27,666 nt of DNA from Bdellovibrionaceae bacterium UBA2339 (GCA_002344785.1 DDUL01000010.1:11595-39260); one strand, 5' to 3'. Numbered from the stretch's first letter, positions 1 through 8,711 are shown. A program made the numbers and translations. Notes: a model not told the origin generated them from the sequence alone.

Positions 1-817
1 AATCGCTTCGGCTCGCGAACGCCTGCCCCACTTTTCCAGCGCAACGACTCAGCCGATCACCACGCCGGAAGCCCCCGCGCGTTCTCGCAAACCGATCCGT
101 GGCGATCTCCCCACCCAACAAGCACTTTCCGCGCTGGGGCAAATCTTTGTGATCGAGCAATACAAGCTCGCTTTAGAAAATCTAGGCCTACAAGCTGCGC
201 AAGTTTTACTTACGGCCGAAGATTTGGCGCATCGATCTCGGCGGCAAAACTTGACCAATACACTTCGCCGTTTGATCGATTGGCGAGCCATTCCAATTCT
301 CAACGAAAACGACGCTGTCTCGACAGCTGAAATTCAATTTGGCGACAACGATCGCCTCTCCGCATTGGTTGCCAGAGCGCTGGGCGCTGAGAGACTCGTC
401 ATCCTCACCGACATCGAGGGCCTCTACGATCAAGATCCTCGGCAAAATCCAAATGCCAAGCTCCTCGCGGAAGTCCCGCGCGTGAGTTCGCAACACATCA
501 AAAGCGCTTCGAACACGCCGGGAAGCGCGCGCGGCAAAGGCGGCATGCTGAGTAAGCTTTTGGCCGCGCAGCTCGCCGGTCGCGATGGCATTCCCGTTCA
601 TCTGGTCAAAGGCGACACTTCCAAAGTGCTGCTCAAAATTCACGCCTCGGTCGCGAGCGACCAAAGTATCGCCCGACAAGAAACACACCCCGGCACATGG
701 ATTCACAACACGCTTGCACCACGAGACTCGGCAACTCAGTCGAGATCGCCTCATCGCGCGCGACCGACCAAGAAATCGAAGCTTCAGAAACGAAAAGTTC
801 GGAGAAAGTCCGCATGA
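1..817 (+). CDS. proB: Glutamate 5-kinase, 3' part (N-terminus outside window)
   Basis: Glutamate 5-kinase phosphorylates the gamma-carboxyl of glutamate in the first step of proline synthesis. The reading frame is open from base 2, so the gene starts before the window. Visible amino-acid-kinase motifs include LTAEDL, ILNENDAVST, FGDNDRLSALVA, LTDIEGLYD and GKGGMLSKLLAA, followed by GIPVHLVKGD and GTWI. These match the kinase core and its end. After GTWI only about 40 residues remain and they are basic (KKSKLQKRKVRRKSA), so the C-terminal PUA domain of the long (E. coli-type, about 367 residue) form is absent; PUA-less ProB proteins are known. The stop (815-817) overlaps the proA start, which fits a proBA operon. 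The identification is firm; only the missing 5' end is unknown. Confidence 0.95.
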   Translation, partial: IASARERLPHFSSATTQPITTPEAPARSRKPIRGDLPTQQALSALGQIFVIEQYKLALENLGLQAAQVLLTAEDLAHRSRRQNLTNTLRRLIDWRAIPILNENDAVSTAEIQFGDNDRLSALVARALGAERLVILTDIEGLYDQDPRQNPNAKLLAEVPRVSSQHIKSASNTPGSARGKGGMLSKLLAAQLAGRDGIPVHLVKGDTSKVLLKIHASVASDQSIARQETHPGTWIHNTLAPRDSATQSRSPHRARPTKKSKLQKRKVRRKSA

Positions 818-2136
818 TGACTTCGCTCGAAACACAGCTTGTGCAACTCAAGGCCTCAGCTCCGCGCTTGGCGCAACTTTCTCGCGCCGAGAAGGACTCG
901 ATCCTGCGACAATTGGCCGATCTACTGATTCGCAAAGAGAAGGAGATTCTCGAAGCCAATGCCCTCGATCTCGATGATCTCGACCCGTCGCGCCCCTCAG
1001 CCTTTCGCGATCGCCTGACGCTGACTCCGCAACGGATCGAGCATATGGCCCAAAGTCTTCATGCCGTCGCCGACCTCTTTGATCCCGTCGGTGAATTGGT
1101 GGATGAACGTGAATTAGATAATGGGCTGGTCGCACGACGAATTCGCGCACCTTTGGGACCGATTTTTATGATCTTTGAAAGTCGACCCAATGTGATCACC
1201 GAAACCTTTTCGCTGGCCTTCAAGAGCGGAAATCCTATCGCCCTTCGTGGTGGTTCAGAGTCCCAAGCGACAGCGGCCTGTCTCTACGATCTCATCGCGT
1301 CGGTGCTGCCAAGAGACCTTAAGTGCTTCATCGGGCTTCGCGATTATGATCGGACTTTGGTGAGCCGACTTCTCAAAAGATCGGACATCTTCGATGTGTG
1401 TGTCCCACGCGGCGGCGATGCCTTGATCGAACTTGTCACGCAAGAATCGAAAATGCCGGTCATCAAAAACGATCGGGGCTTATGCCATCTCTACGTGCAT
1501 GCCGATGCGGATCGGAAGATGGCCGAAGAAATTCTCATCAACGCCAAGACGCAAAGACCAGGCGTGTGCAATGCCGTCGAAACGCTCTTAATTGATCAAG
1601 CATGGGGTCGCGACGCCAGTCGCGTGCTCATTCAAAGCTTGCGCCACCGCCATGTTGAATTGCGAATCAGCGATGAAGCCCTTCAGTTTTTGGGCCTTGA
1701 AAGTGAAGTTCAAGCTGTCTCCTCCGACTCAGCGACCTCACCCACTTTGCAAATTGAAAACCAAAAGGCTTCGGGAGCTATTCGTCGCGCAAGACCAGAG
1801 GACTTTGACACCGAACATTTGGATCTCATCCTCAATATTCATGTCGTCGAGAGCCTCGACTCCGCTCTCCAGCATATCGCACAACATGGCTCGAAGCACT
1901 CCGAGTGCATCATCACAAAAAATCAATCCGTGGCCCGACGCTTTCAAAGCTCAGTCGATGCCGCCTGCGTTTACTGGAATGCCAGCACACGTTTCACCGA
2001 CGGCTACCAACTGGGACTTGGGGGCGAATTGGGAATCTCGACACAAAAGCTCCACGTGCGTGGTCCTGTCGGCCTTCGTGAGCTGACGTCGGTTCGCTGG
2101 GTGATCGACGGCCAAGGGCAAGTGCGAAACTCGTAG
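814..2136 (+). CDS. proA: Gamma-glutamyl phosphate reductase
   Basis: This NADPH-dependent enzyme reduces gamma-glutamyl phosphate to glutamate semialdehyde, the second step of proline synthesis. The start at 814 was chosen because GGAGAAAG lies 5 nt upstream and ATGA overlaps the proB stop; an in-frame ATG at 817 is the alternative. The 440-residue product has the family landmarks: IFESRPNVITE, KSGNPIALRGG, VPRGG, and the catalytic Cys252 in RPGVCNAVETLL, then a C-terminal ASTRFTDGYQLGLGGELGIST. It is slightly longer than the E. coli protein (417) because of a low-complexity Ser/Gln-rich insert near residues 295-320. It is cotranscribed and probably translationally coupled with proB. Confidence 0.96.
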   Translation: MMTSLETQLVQLKASAPRLAQLSRAEKDSILRQLADLLIRKEKEILEANALDLDDLDPSRPSAFRDRLTLTPQRIEHMAQSLHAVADLFDPVGELVDERELDNGLVARRIRAPLGPIFMIFESRPNVITETFSLAFKSGNPIALRGGSESQATAACLYDLIASVLPRDLKCFIGLRDYDRTLVSRLLKRSDIFDVCVPRGGDALIELVTQESKMPVIKNDRGLCHLYVHADADRKMAEEILINAKTQRPGVCNAVETLLIDQAWGRDASRVLIQSLRHRHVELRISDEALQFLGLESEVQAVSSDSATSPTLQIENQKASGAIRRARPEDFDTEHLDLILNIHVVESLDSALQHIAQHGSKHSECIITKNQSVARRFQSSVDAACVYWNASTRFTDGYQLGLGGELGISTQKLHVRGPVGLRELTSVRWVIDGQGQVRNS

Positions 2137-2373
2137 CCTCAACAATCAGTTCACAATCTCAAGTCGATACAATCTCAGCGGTACAGATCCCTGTCTGGCT
2201 CGCCGGTTCAAGTCGCAATTCCCCTAGCAAACGAGGCCTCGGCTTCGCCGGCAAGCTTGCCATGTTCGGCCGCTTCAGATCGATTGTCTCATCGAGACGA
2301 TTTCCCCGCAGTGTCTCAAGTTGAACCAAGGATTCTCATAAAATTAACTCTCGTGAATACCGATAGGGATTCG
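2137..2373 (+). other. Intergenic region between proA and the kinase gene
   Basis: This 237-bp gap holds no convincing gene. A 12-bp perfect palindrome, GGCAAGCTTGCC, lies at 2250-2261. A possible -10 element TAAAAT is at 2339-2344, about 30 nt before the kinase start, but no good -35 box stands at the right distance, so a promoter here is only a suggestion. The kinase reading frame is open back to 2257 but has no ribosome-binding site there. Confidence 0.3.
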
Positions 2374-4470
2374 ATGTCGGATCAAGGCAACACACCTCCG
2401 CATGCCAAAGCCGGCCCCTCGACGGGCTCGCAGCTCGCGCTTCCCCAGACCTGGGGACGTTTCAAGGTTTTGCAGAAACTTGGTGAGGGCGGTATGGGCG
2501 AGGTCTTCCTCGCAGAAGACTTGCAAACCAAGAAACGTGTCGCGCTCAAGACCGTGTTCAAGAGCCTTATGGAAGACACCGACGTCCGCAATCGTTTCGC
2601 GGCCGAGGCCAAGACTCTTGGACAAGTTTCGCATCCCAACGTCGTCGGCCTCATTGACTGGGGAATCTTTAAAGAAGGTCCTTACGCCAATGGCCACTAC
2701 ATGGCGATGGAATACATCGATGGCGTTTCACTCCACAGTCTGATTCGCCAACATCGATTGTCTCTCATCGACATGTTAGCGATCTGCAGAGAAGTTGCTG
2801 TCGGACTTGCTGCCTGCCACCGCGCCAATATCATCCATCGCGACTTGAAGCCCGCCAACGTGATGATTGATCGCGAAGGTCGCGCCAAGATCATCGACTT
2901 CGGAATCGCGCGCCCGGCGAGCTTTGCCGATGGCGGAAGTGACGAACGCGGGTTTCGTACCAAAACCGGTATCGTGATCGGCACAGTGAACTACCTCGCG
3001 CCGGAATTGTTAGCGGGTGCCGTTGCCAACCCCCGCACTGATGTCTACGCCCTCGGCCTTTTGATTTACGAAGTCTTCGCGGGCACAACGCCCTTTAAGA
3101 GCGAAAGTTCCTTCGAGACCATGAAGAAGGTGGCGCAAGAAAATCTGAGCTGGCCCGAGCCACTCGTCGATGTGGCGCCTCCAGGCCTCTTCCAGCTTGT
3201 CGCGAAACTCTCCGCTAAAAAACCAGAGCGTCGTCCGCAAAGTGCCGACGAAGTCACGGCAGATCTCGAGAAGATCATGATGGAACCGATGCCAGTCGCA
3301 CTTTCACAATCGGCACGCTTTGATCGCGACTACAAATGGTCGCCTTCAGTTCTCGAAAAACTCAAAAACTCCCAGCTGCGATCATGTGAGTTTGCATTTG
3401 TTCTCACACGCGCCACCCACCTCGCCGCAAGCAAAGGCGTGCAAGTTGAGATCACTCAGCGCGGCGCTTTACTCGACGAAAAACTCATCGATCAAGCCAT
3501 ACAGGATTATCAACGCGCTCGCCAAGAAGCCGCTCAAGCGCGAGCGAATCGAATCAAAGTTCAGGCCGCAGCCAATGTCGGGATGTCACTGGAGTCTTCG
3601 GCTCCCAAGCTCAATCCGCTGGCCTCTGCGCAACATCGTATGGGCTCGTCTGGACCACATGCGATTGGCACTCCCCCGCAAGGTGTCGCCGCGAGCTTTA
3701 ACTTTGTGCCTTGGATTGTGGCGATGAGTGTCGTGGGCGCGGTGCTGGGAGGCGGACTGTGGTGGTGGAAGTCACTGAAAGCCACAGGACCCGCGCAGCA
3801 AAGCACACAAGCTTCGCAAACGCCGTCAAACTCCACAGATCGAAAATCTGAACCATCGGCACGACCTCGACGAGGAGCAACCGAAGAGCTGCTCACCGAG
3901 GCCCGACCCGTGCGAGGCGCATTCTATTCTTATCGAATCCTCGGCACATCTGCCGCGGGTGTTCCCGTTTCGCGCGAAGAGTCGCGAGTGGCCACAACAG
4001 TACTTTCGGATTCAACAGTTTGGAGTTTGGATTCACAACAAAGCTGTGCGCTGGGTCGCTTCGCAATTCCCAGCGAAGCTTTCTGCAATCCACTTTCAGG
4101 CGACTTTCGCCCTCCCGCCAGCATCGAGGGAAATCCCGACGGTTTGTTTCCACTCGAGACTGGTAAGCGAAACTCGTTTAAGATTCGTCGCCAAGATCAA
4201 TCACAGGAAAACATCAACTGCGGCGTGCTGGGCACAGAGTCCATCGAAGTTTCAGGCCGGGGCTTCATCACGCATTGGAAAATCGAATGCACGCGATTCT
4301 CCACGGATAACATCACTCGACACGAAGTGTACTGGTTTGCGCCGGGCTTTGGCTCGTGGACCAAGCTCGAGGTCAAAACCACGATGCCTCCGCCTGCCAG
4401 CATTGTGGGCGCACCTCCGCCGACTGTGACCATGCTGACCTACTCGCTGATTGGCTTCAACACGCCATGA
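2374..4470 (+). CDS. Transmembrane Hanks-type Ser/Thr protein kinase with uncharacterised extracytoplasmic domain
   Basis: The 698-residue protein has a complete eukaryote-like kinase domain (about residues 30-305): glycine loop LGEGGMGEVFLAED (36 on), Lys59 in VALKTV, catalytic HRDLKPANV with Asp157, DFGIARP with Asp175, and YLAPELL. A helical, coiled-coil-like stretch (about 370-400) leads to a single membrane segment near 446-466 (PWIVAMSVVG...GGGLWWW). The remaining ~230 residues should lie in the periplasm. They carry four cysteines and many aromatic residues and do not resemble PASTA repeats; I do not recognise the domain. The start at 2374 is supported by AGGG 5 nt upstream; an in-frame GTG at 2353 is the alternative. 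It probably phosphorylates cytoplasmic targets in response to an envelope signal, which is inference. The protease gene follows 60 nt later on the same strand. Confidence 0.9.
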   Translation: MSDQGNTPPHAKAGPSTGSQLALPQTWGRFKVLQKLGEGGMGEVFLAEDLQTKKRVALKTVFKSLMEDTDVRNRFAAEAKTLGQVSHPNVVGLIDWGIFKEGPYANGHYMAMEYIDGVSLHSLIRQHRLSLIDMLAICREVAVGLAACHRANIIHRDLKPANVMIDREGRAKIIDFGIARPASFADGGSDERGFRTKTGIVIGTVNYLAPELLAGAVANPRTDVYALGLLIYEVFAGTTPFKSESSFETMKKVAQENLSWPEPLVDVAPPGLFQLVAKLSAKKPERRPQSADEVTADLEKIMMEPMPVALSQSARFDRDYKWSPSVLEKLKNSQLRSCEFAFVLTRATHLAASKGVQVEITQRGALLDEKLIDQAIQDYQRARQEAAQARANRIKVQAAANVGMSLESSAPKLNPLASAQHRMGSSGPHAIGTPPQGVAASFNFVPWIVAMSVVGAVLGGGLWWWKSLKATGPAQQSTQASQTPSNSTDRKSEPSARPRRGATEELLTEARPVRGAFYSYRILGTSAAGVPVSREESRVATTVLSDSTVWSLDSQQSCALGRFAIPSEAFCNPLSGDFRPPASIEGNPDGLFPLETGKRNSFKIRRQDQSQENINCGVLGTESIEVSGRGFITHWKIECTRFSTDNITRHEVYWFAPGFGSWTKLEVKTTMPPPASIVGAPPPTVTMLTYSLIGFNTP

Positions 4471-4502
4471 TTCGCTTCTGACACGGCCACGACTTGATCT
4501 TC

Positions 4503-4530
4503 GGGCGAAACTGATGTTTGAGTCTCGCCC
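4503..4530 (+). other. Hairpin abutting the protease start codon
   Basis: GGGCGA (4503-4508) can pair with TCGCCC (4525-4530), which ends directly before the ATG at 4531; two further pairs extend it past a mismatch. No T-run follows, and the protease has no clear ribosome-binding site. The hairpin could be a weak terminator of the kinase transcript or could limit protease translation. Confidence 0.35.
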
Positions 4531-5310
4531 ATGTTGGTGCGCCAAATCTCAAGATGCCTCACTTCATGCCGCCTCGTTCTCCTGGTGATCTCCACCATTT
4601 TCGCCTCTGAGCTCTCGCAAGCCCGCACTCAACTCTCAAGTCATCACTCAAGTCATCCGGCCAGTTCGATCGCCCATTGTCCGATTCCACAGTGGAGTTG
4701 CTGGCGTTCAGCGATTGGCATTCAAGTCTTCGCCGGTCAGAGATTGATCAGCACCTGTACGGGTGTTGCGGTCAGCTCTCGACATATTCTCACAGCGGCC
4801 CATTGCACGGAGAGTTTACCCTCTCGCTCGGGACTCACTTGGCGTTTCAGCAGCGCGGAACAACTGGAACTTCGCGCACCACAAACAAGCTTGATGTCGG
4901 ATCTTGTCGTGCATGATCCGCCCTTTCGCCGACACCCACGTTACAATCCCTCAATGTCGCGCTATCACTTTGATTGGGCGATGATCGAGGTTGCGCATGA
5001 ATTTCCCAGCGTGAGAATTTGGCCGAGGCCGTGGCCTCGATCGCAAGGACAGACACTGCACCGAATCGGATACGGCGCTCGCGTGAGTGAAAGCGGTGAG
5101 CTTGAAAACCGGCGTACATGGATCACGAGTTTTCTGAATCATGATCTCAAGGCATCGGACGCCACCATCGAAACCCGTGACGCCTTGGGTGTGCCGGGCG
5201 ACTCAGGTGGACCAATTTATATTTGGCACCTCGGTGAAGCTTGGCTCTTGGGCCTGCATTCGACCTGGGATGCGCATCAGGGCCTGAGCTTCGCCCCCAG
5301 ACTTCCTTAG
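4531..5310 (+). CDS. Secreted trypsin-like (S1/chymotrypsin-fold) serine protease, apparently frameshifted near the 3' end
   Basis: The 259-residue product starts with a hydrophobic signal-like segment (CRLVLLVISTIFASELSQA), so it is probably exported. The S1 triad is visible in order: His91 in LTAAHC, Asp148 in FDWAMIEV and Ser225 in VPGDSGGPIY, so the catalytic core is intact. The frame then stops at 5310, only about 34 residues after the nucleophile, short for the family's last strand and C-terminal helix. A second frame continues with coding-like sequence to 5488 (see separate entry). No good ribosome-binding site precedes the ATG; a hairpin abuts it. Its substrate is unknown; being 60 nt downstream of a membrane kinase suggests possible shared expression, not a proven link. 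Confidence 0.88.
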   Translation: MLVRQISRCLTSCRLVLLVISTIFASELSQARTQLSSHHSSHPASSIAHCPIPQWSCWRSAIGIQVFAGQRLISTCTGVAVSSRHILTAAHCTESLPSRSGLTWRFSSAEQLELRAPQTSLMSDLVVHDPPFRRHPRYNPSMSRYHFDWAMIEVAHEFPSVRIWPRPWPRSQGQTLHRIGYGARVSESGELENRRTWITSFLNHDLKASDATIETRDALGVPGDSGGPIYIWHLGEAWLLGLHSTWDAHQGLSFAPRLP

Positions 5311-5488
5311 CGAAGTCGGTGCGGAGCACCTCATGCCCCTCGACCTTAGTCTTGCCTTCGCCTGCCTCCCAAAGCCTCAAGACCATCCTAACGAATCTCA
5401 ATTTGAAACATGCCTCGACCCTCACATCTTGCGCCAAGATCGAGCCCGCGACCGAACACTCGAACTTCTCGAGGACGTCTCAAATTGA
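5288..5488 (+). other. Out-of-frame C-terminal continuation of the protease
   Basis: Skipping one base in the C5 run at 5294-5298 moves the protease frame to one that reads FAPDFLSEVGAEHLMPLDLS and stays open to a TGA at 5486-5488. The extension adds about 60 residues with ordinary codon use for this region (GAC, CTC, CGC, GCC), containing two cysteines. Without the frameshift there is a 284-bp gap before the next gene; with it the gap is 106 bp. A natural frameshift mutation, programmed +1 slippage, or a sequencing error in the homopolymer would all give this picture. Confidence 0.6.
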
Positions 5489-5594
5489 CCGCATTTTGAG
5501 CAAAACTGAACGATCACCTGCGACACCTCGAATCCTGCAAAGTGCCGGGATGCTGACTTGCAATCAACTCCGCGAATTGGTTACCATTTAAACA

Positions 5595-6101
5595 GTGGCA
5601 GAACGTAAAGTGGATTTGGCTTTGATCAGTCCTTCTCGTCGATTGAACCGTCGTTCATTGCTGACCAACTTTGGTCTGACGAGTTTCGGCTTAGGGTTGG
5701 GCGGACTTGGAATTGCGCAAATTCCGTTTGTGCTGACAGGAAAAAATCTGACCGCACAACTGACGATCGAACTCCCCGAAAACTACACGCAAGCACAATT
5801 TGAGAACGAAGTTCCACTCTGGGCGGATGTTGACGCCTTACGCGCCACGATTCGCCGCTACGTCGACCAAGGCCAGCTCAAGCATCTTTCCAAAGCCTTT
5901 CGTAATGGGAATGCTTTGAACGCTGCGATCAGCGGTTCGACCCGCTCCTATTTCGTCTACGAATTTCAGTTTGCGACCGCGCAAGATTTCTTCAAGTTCT
6001 TCACTCAGGTTCGTGCTCAGGGGCTGGTGAAACTTGAGGAGCGCGCGCGACTCGGTCTTCGCGCCGCCTTGAGCGTCAACGGACTCACCATCCAGTGCTA
6101 A
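5595..6101 (+). CDS. Unknown membrane-anchored or Tat-like exported protein, first gene of the 5595-10048 operon
   Basis: I do not recognise the family. The GTG at 5595 is the first possible start after an in-frame TAA at 5589, although no ribosome-binding site is visible. The 168-residue product begins with a basic stretch followed by a hydrophobic helix (about residues 22-48). The join reads LNRRSLLTNFGL, which fits the twin-arginine pattern R-R-x-hydrophobic-hydrophobic, but no clear A-x-A cleavage site follows, so an uncleaved N-terminal anchor is as likely. The rest (about 50-168) is a small soluble-looking domain rich in Phe and Tyr (YFVYEFQFATAQDFFKFF) and ends in Cys. The last 7 nt overlap the next gene, so it belongs with the tailoring enzymes downstream. 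Confidence 0.75.
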   Translation: MAERKVDLALISPSRRLNRRSLLTNFGLTSFGLGLGGLGIAQIPFVLTGKNLTAQLTIELPENYTQAQFENEVPLWADVDALRATIRRYVDQGQLKHLSKAFRNGNALNAAISGSTRSYFVYEFQFATAQDFFKFFTQVRAQGLVKLEERARLGLRAALSVNGLTIQC

Positions 6102-6766
6102 ACATAAAGGTCGATCGCCTTGCGCAACTGACTGGCCCTGAGCGGTCAGAAGTCATCGACGCTTTAACTCGACAGATTCAGAAAATGAAAACGCCGTTTC
6201 GGCTGGAAAAATTCTTGGCTAACGAGCCAAGTCTCCAGATTTCACCCGAACATGAATCTGAACTACGCTATCAGCTTTGGTGCGCCAGCGTGGACAGTGT
6301 GCCAGCCTACGTGTTGGGCACTTGGACTTGGGGCAAGATGCCCTACTTCTCATTCATCAATTTGCGTGGCTTTCAGAATTTTCCTGAAGCTCGCGGGCCG
6401 ATCTTGAATGAGTTGTTTCGTCACACGCTCGAATATCATCACGCACATGGTCGGTTTACGTTTTACTACGCGACACGCCTGCGCCCCTACCAAATGCAAC
6501 ATCTTCGCGAGTCCGGCGAGCTCGCGCCTGTGCGAGGCATTCCGGTGTTTGATCGCTATGATTTCACTGTGGAGACTGAGCTTCGCCCTGGCGCAACGCC
6601 CCTGTTTGAGTACCAAGCCACTATGCTTCAGTTCCTTGAGGGAGAATTGGGATTCTGGTTCAAGCGTGGTAGCCTGAAGTGCGAGCATTTGCTTCCGTAT
6701 TGGGAAGCTCTCATTGTGAACCCGAGTCGCGAAGTCGGATCAACTGGAAAGGAATTGGGGAGATGA
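6095..6766 (+). CDS. Unknown protein of the tailoring operon
   Basis: I do not recognise this 223-residue protein. It starts at a GTG that overlaps the upstream stop by 7 nt and ends in ATGA overlap with the dioxygenase gene, so translation is probably coupled on both sides. It has no signal peptide or membrane segment. The middle (about 75-150) is rich in aromatics and has the pattern LGTWTWGKMPYFSFINLR...LNELFRHTLEYHHAHGRFTFYYA, whose strand-helix-strand look is loosely reminiscent of acyltransferase (GNAT-like) folds. No acetyl-CoA loop can be pointed out, so this is only a suggestion. Its fixed position between an exported protein and oxidative enzymes suggests a role in binding or transferring the pathway's substrate. 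Confidence 0.75.
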   Translation: MLNIKVDRLAQLTGPERSEVIDALTRQIQKMKTPFRLEKFLANEPSLQISPEHESELRYQLWCASVDSVPAYVLGTWTWGKMPYFSFINLRGFQNFPEARGPILNELFRHTLEYHHAHGRFTFYYATRLRPYQMQHLRESGELAPVRGIPVFDRYDFTVETELRPGATPLFEYQATMLQFLEGELGFWFKRGSLKCEHLLPYWEALIVNPSREVGSTGKELGR

Positions 6767-7653
6767 TCTCACCCAAAGTAAAATCCAATCCTCATTCTAG
6801 CGCCTTGGATCCGTCCAAGAGTGGATCCGCCTTGCCTCCTTCGTCAGTGGCGAAAGCCGATTCGTCGACAAACTTAGGCACCAACCTGGATCACCAGTTC
6901 ATTGATCCATGGTATGCGCCACAAACGGCGTGGCCAAAAATTCGACCGGCCTTCTTAAAGTTGCCCGCGACTTACAGCTTTGATCTGGATCGGGCACGCG
7001 AAGAGTTTCGTCGCGTCAGCGAAAGTTTCCCGTTGAAGCCCTTTGAAGTCTTGAGCGCCGAAGGCCGACGACGACCAAGGCGCAGCTATCGAGGGCTGGG
7101 CCTCACCGCCCGCGCCGAAGCCACTGACCCACTCTACGATGCGCTGGATTTGTACGGCCCCGGTGGTCAACCGCTGTCGATTTACCACACCTTCGCCGGG
7201 TACTCTGAAAAGCGCCCGGGAGCTGAGCGCGAGATTGCCACACTCGACGAATCTGGATTTGCACACGAGACCTCGGCCAGCACGCCGTTTTTCCACGAAT
7301 TGCTCTCACGCTTTAAAAGCCCACTCACCAAAGTTCGCTTTCTCGAACTCCTCCCTCGCGGCATCATCCCGCCCCATGTCGACTTTCCCTACTATCAAGG
7401 GATCCGCGTTCACGCGGCGCTCGAATCAAATCCTGATGTCTATTGGGAAGTCGACGGCGAACAATTTCAGATTCCTTGCGACGGCAACTTTTACTGGTTC
7501 GATACGGGACGATATCATGCCGTCAAGAATGCCGGCACCTCCACTCGTGTTGTGCTGAGTGTGAATTTGTCAGTTTACTTCAATCGCGACGGCAGCGTTC
7601 GCCACACTCCTGCTGAGCCCCTCGAAGATCTCATCGCACGAGGTGAGCTGTGA
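6763..7653 (+). CDS. Aspartyl/asparaginyl beta-hydroxylase-type 2-oxoglutarate/Fe(II) dioxygenase
   Basis: Members of this family (Asp_Arg_Hydrox type) hydroxylate carbon centres using 2-oxoglutarate, oxygen and Fe(II). The 296-residue product shows the iron triad and co-substrate residue in order: His205 and Asp207 in PHVDFPYYQG, His252 in GRYHAVKNAG, and Arg262 in STRVVLSVN. The jelly-roll core spans about 165-275. The N-terminal ~80 residues are Ser/Pro-rich and probably disordered. The ATG at 6763 overlaps the upstream stop as ATGA and has AAAGGAA and GGGGAG just ahead. Its last codon overlaps the desaturase start. The substrate cannot be inferred; it could be a peptide or amino acid, or an acyl group prepared by neighbours. 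Confidence 0.88.
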   Translation: MISPKVKSNPHSSALDPSKSGSALPPSSVAKADSSTNLGTNLDHQFIDPWYAPQTAWPKIRPAFLKLPATYSFDLDRAREEFRRVSESFPLKPFEVLSAEGRRRPRRSYRGLGLTARAEATDPLYDALDLYGPGGQPLSIYHTFAGYSEKRPGAEREIATLDESGFAHETSASTPFFHELLSRFKSPLTKVRFLELLPRGIIPPHVDFPYYQGIRVHAALESNPDVYWEVDGEQFQIPCDGNFYWFDTGRYHAVKNAGTSTRVVLSVNLSVYFNRDGSVRHTPAEPLEDLIARGEL

Positions 7654-8711
7654 GTGCGCCAGCGCGAAACACTTCAACCACAATCACCAAACCGGCCACT
7701 TGGTCGGCACACTGGTCTTCGCTTCGCAAGACCCTCTCACCGACGCCTCGACGCATTCAGCTTGTGTGCACGCTCGCGGTGAGCGCACATCTCATTCACC
7801 TCGTCGCTTCGGCATGCAGTCAAATTCTGCAAGCTGATCTGGGACAGCCCGCAGCACTCACCCGCTCCAATTTCATGAGCGGATTTGGTCGCGATCTCAT
7901 ACTCATTTTCATCGGCTACTGGTTGGTCTTTGGCTGGGGTGTCGCGATCGGACTACATCGAGGCATTTCGCATCGTCGCCTATCCAGCCAGTCGATCGGT
8001 ATGTGGATCTGCACCTACTTGGGCACGCTCTCCGCCTTAGGTCGCCCCATGGAGTGGGCCATCGTTCATCGCGTTCACCATCAGTTTTCGGATTTGCCCG
8101 ACGATCCCCACTCCCCTCGGCACTCTGGGTTTTGGAGAGTCTTCACCAACACTTGGACTTTGTCTCCGACACAGCAACGACATCTTGCGAAGCCGAGTTT
8201 GGCTCGCGATCTCATCACCTCACGCCCGATTCAGTTTTTTCAGCGACACTACTGGTCCACGATCTTTGTCACCTGGGTGATCCTCTTCGCCGTCGGCGGA
8301 ATCGCGGCATGGGTGACCCTTGGCGCGTGGCCGGTTGTGCTTTCGCTACTCAATACATCCATCATCAACGCGATCACGCACCGTCATGGGGAAGTTCGCG
8401 ACCTTCCCGGCTTGGCGCTATTAAGCTTGGGAGAAACTTATCACCGAGCCCACCATCTTGAGCCCTCAAGGCAGAATTACTCCGGCCAAGGCCGCATCGA
8501 TTTGACCGGCATGACCTTGGATCTCGGCGATCAGCTCCAGCGCGCGTTCATGATCCTGCGAAAGAGAATTCGCCCCAATGTTTCGATGAGCGCACACGTA
8601 CATGGCCGCACATCAGCCCCGACCACAGCGACTGTTCAAAGCGTGCCGACAACTCAGTTTCCAAATTTCAACAACGCTCACCCCCATTCTCGCAAGGAAG
8701 TGATCTCATGA
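7650..8711 (+). CDS. Membrane fatty-acid (acyl-CoA delta-9 type) desaturase
   Basis: Di-iron membrane desaturases introduce a double bond in a long acyl chain. The 353-residue protein has all three histidine boxes in the expected order: HRGISH (103-108), HRVHH (140-144) and HRAHH (265-269), with hydrophobic segments around residues 37-60, 82-102, 115-132 and 203-235. The spacing agrees with the acyl-CoA/acyl-lipid delta-9 family. A ~50-residue Thr/Pro/His-rich tail after the catalytic core looks unstructured. The GTG at 7650 overlaps the dioxygenase stop by 4 nt, and its own stop overlaps the radical SAM start. Placement among tailoring enzymes suggests a dedicated substrate rather than bulk membrane lipid, though cold-adaptation desaturation cannot be excluded. 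Confidence 0.92.
   Translation: MSAPARNTSTTITKPATWSAHWSSLRKTLSPTPRRIQLVCTLAVSAHLIHLVASACSQILQADLGQPAALTRSNFMSGFGRDLILIFIGYWLVFGWGVAIGLHRGISHRRLSSQSIGMWICTYLGTLSALGRPMEWAIVHRVHHQFSDLPDDPHSPRHSGFWRVFTNTWTLSPTQQRHLAKPSLARDLITSRPIQFFQRHYWSTIFVTWVILFAVGGIAAWVTLGAWPVVLSLLNTSIINAITHRHGEVRDLPGLALLSLGETYHRAHHLEPSRQNYSGQGRIDLTGMTLDLGDQLQRAFMILRKRIRPNVSMSAHVHGRTSAPTTATVQSVPTTQFPNFNNAHPHSRKEVIS

Noticed and set aside
206..835. 209-codon minus-strand frame over proB
   Set aside because: Lies fully antisense to a clearly conserved proB and has no family resemblance.
2250..2261. GGCAAGCTTGCC palindrome as a terminator of proA
   Set aside because: No loop or T-run; a 12-bp palindrome is not enough evidence.
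5241..5591. 116-codon + strand frame over the end of the protease
   Set aside because: A different frame of the same region gives a better continuation of the protease; this one is Ser/Thr/Leu-rich noise.
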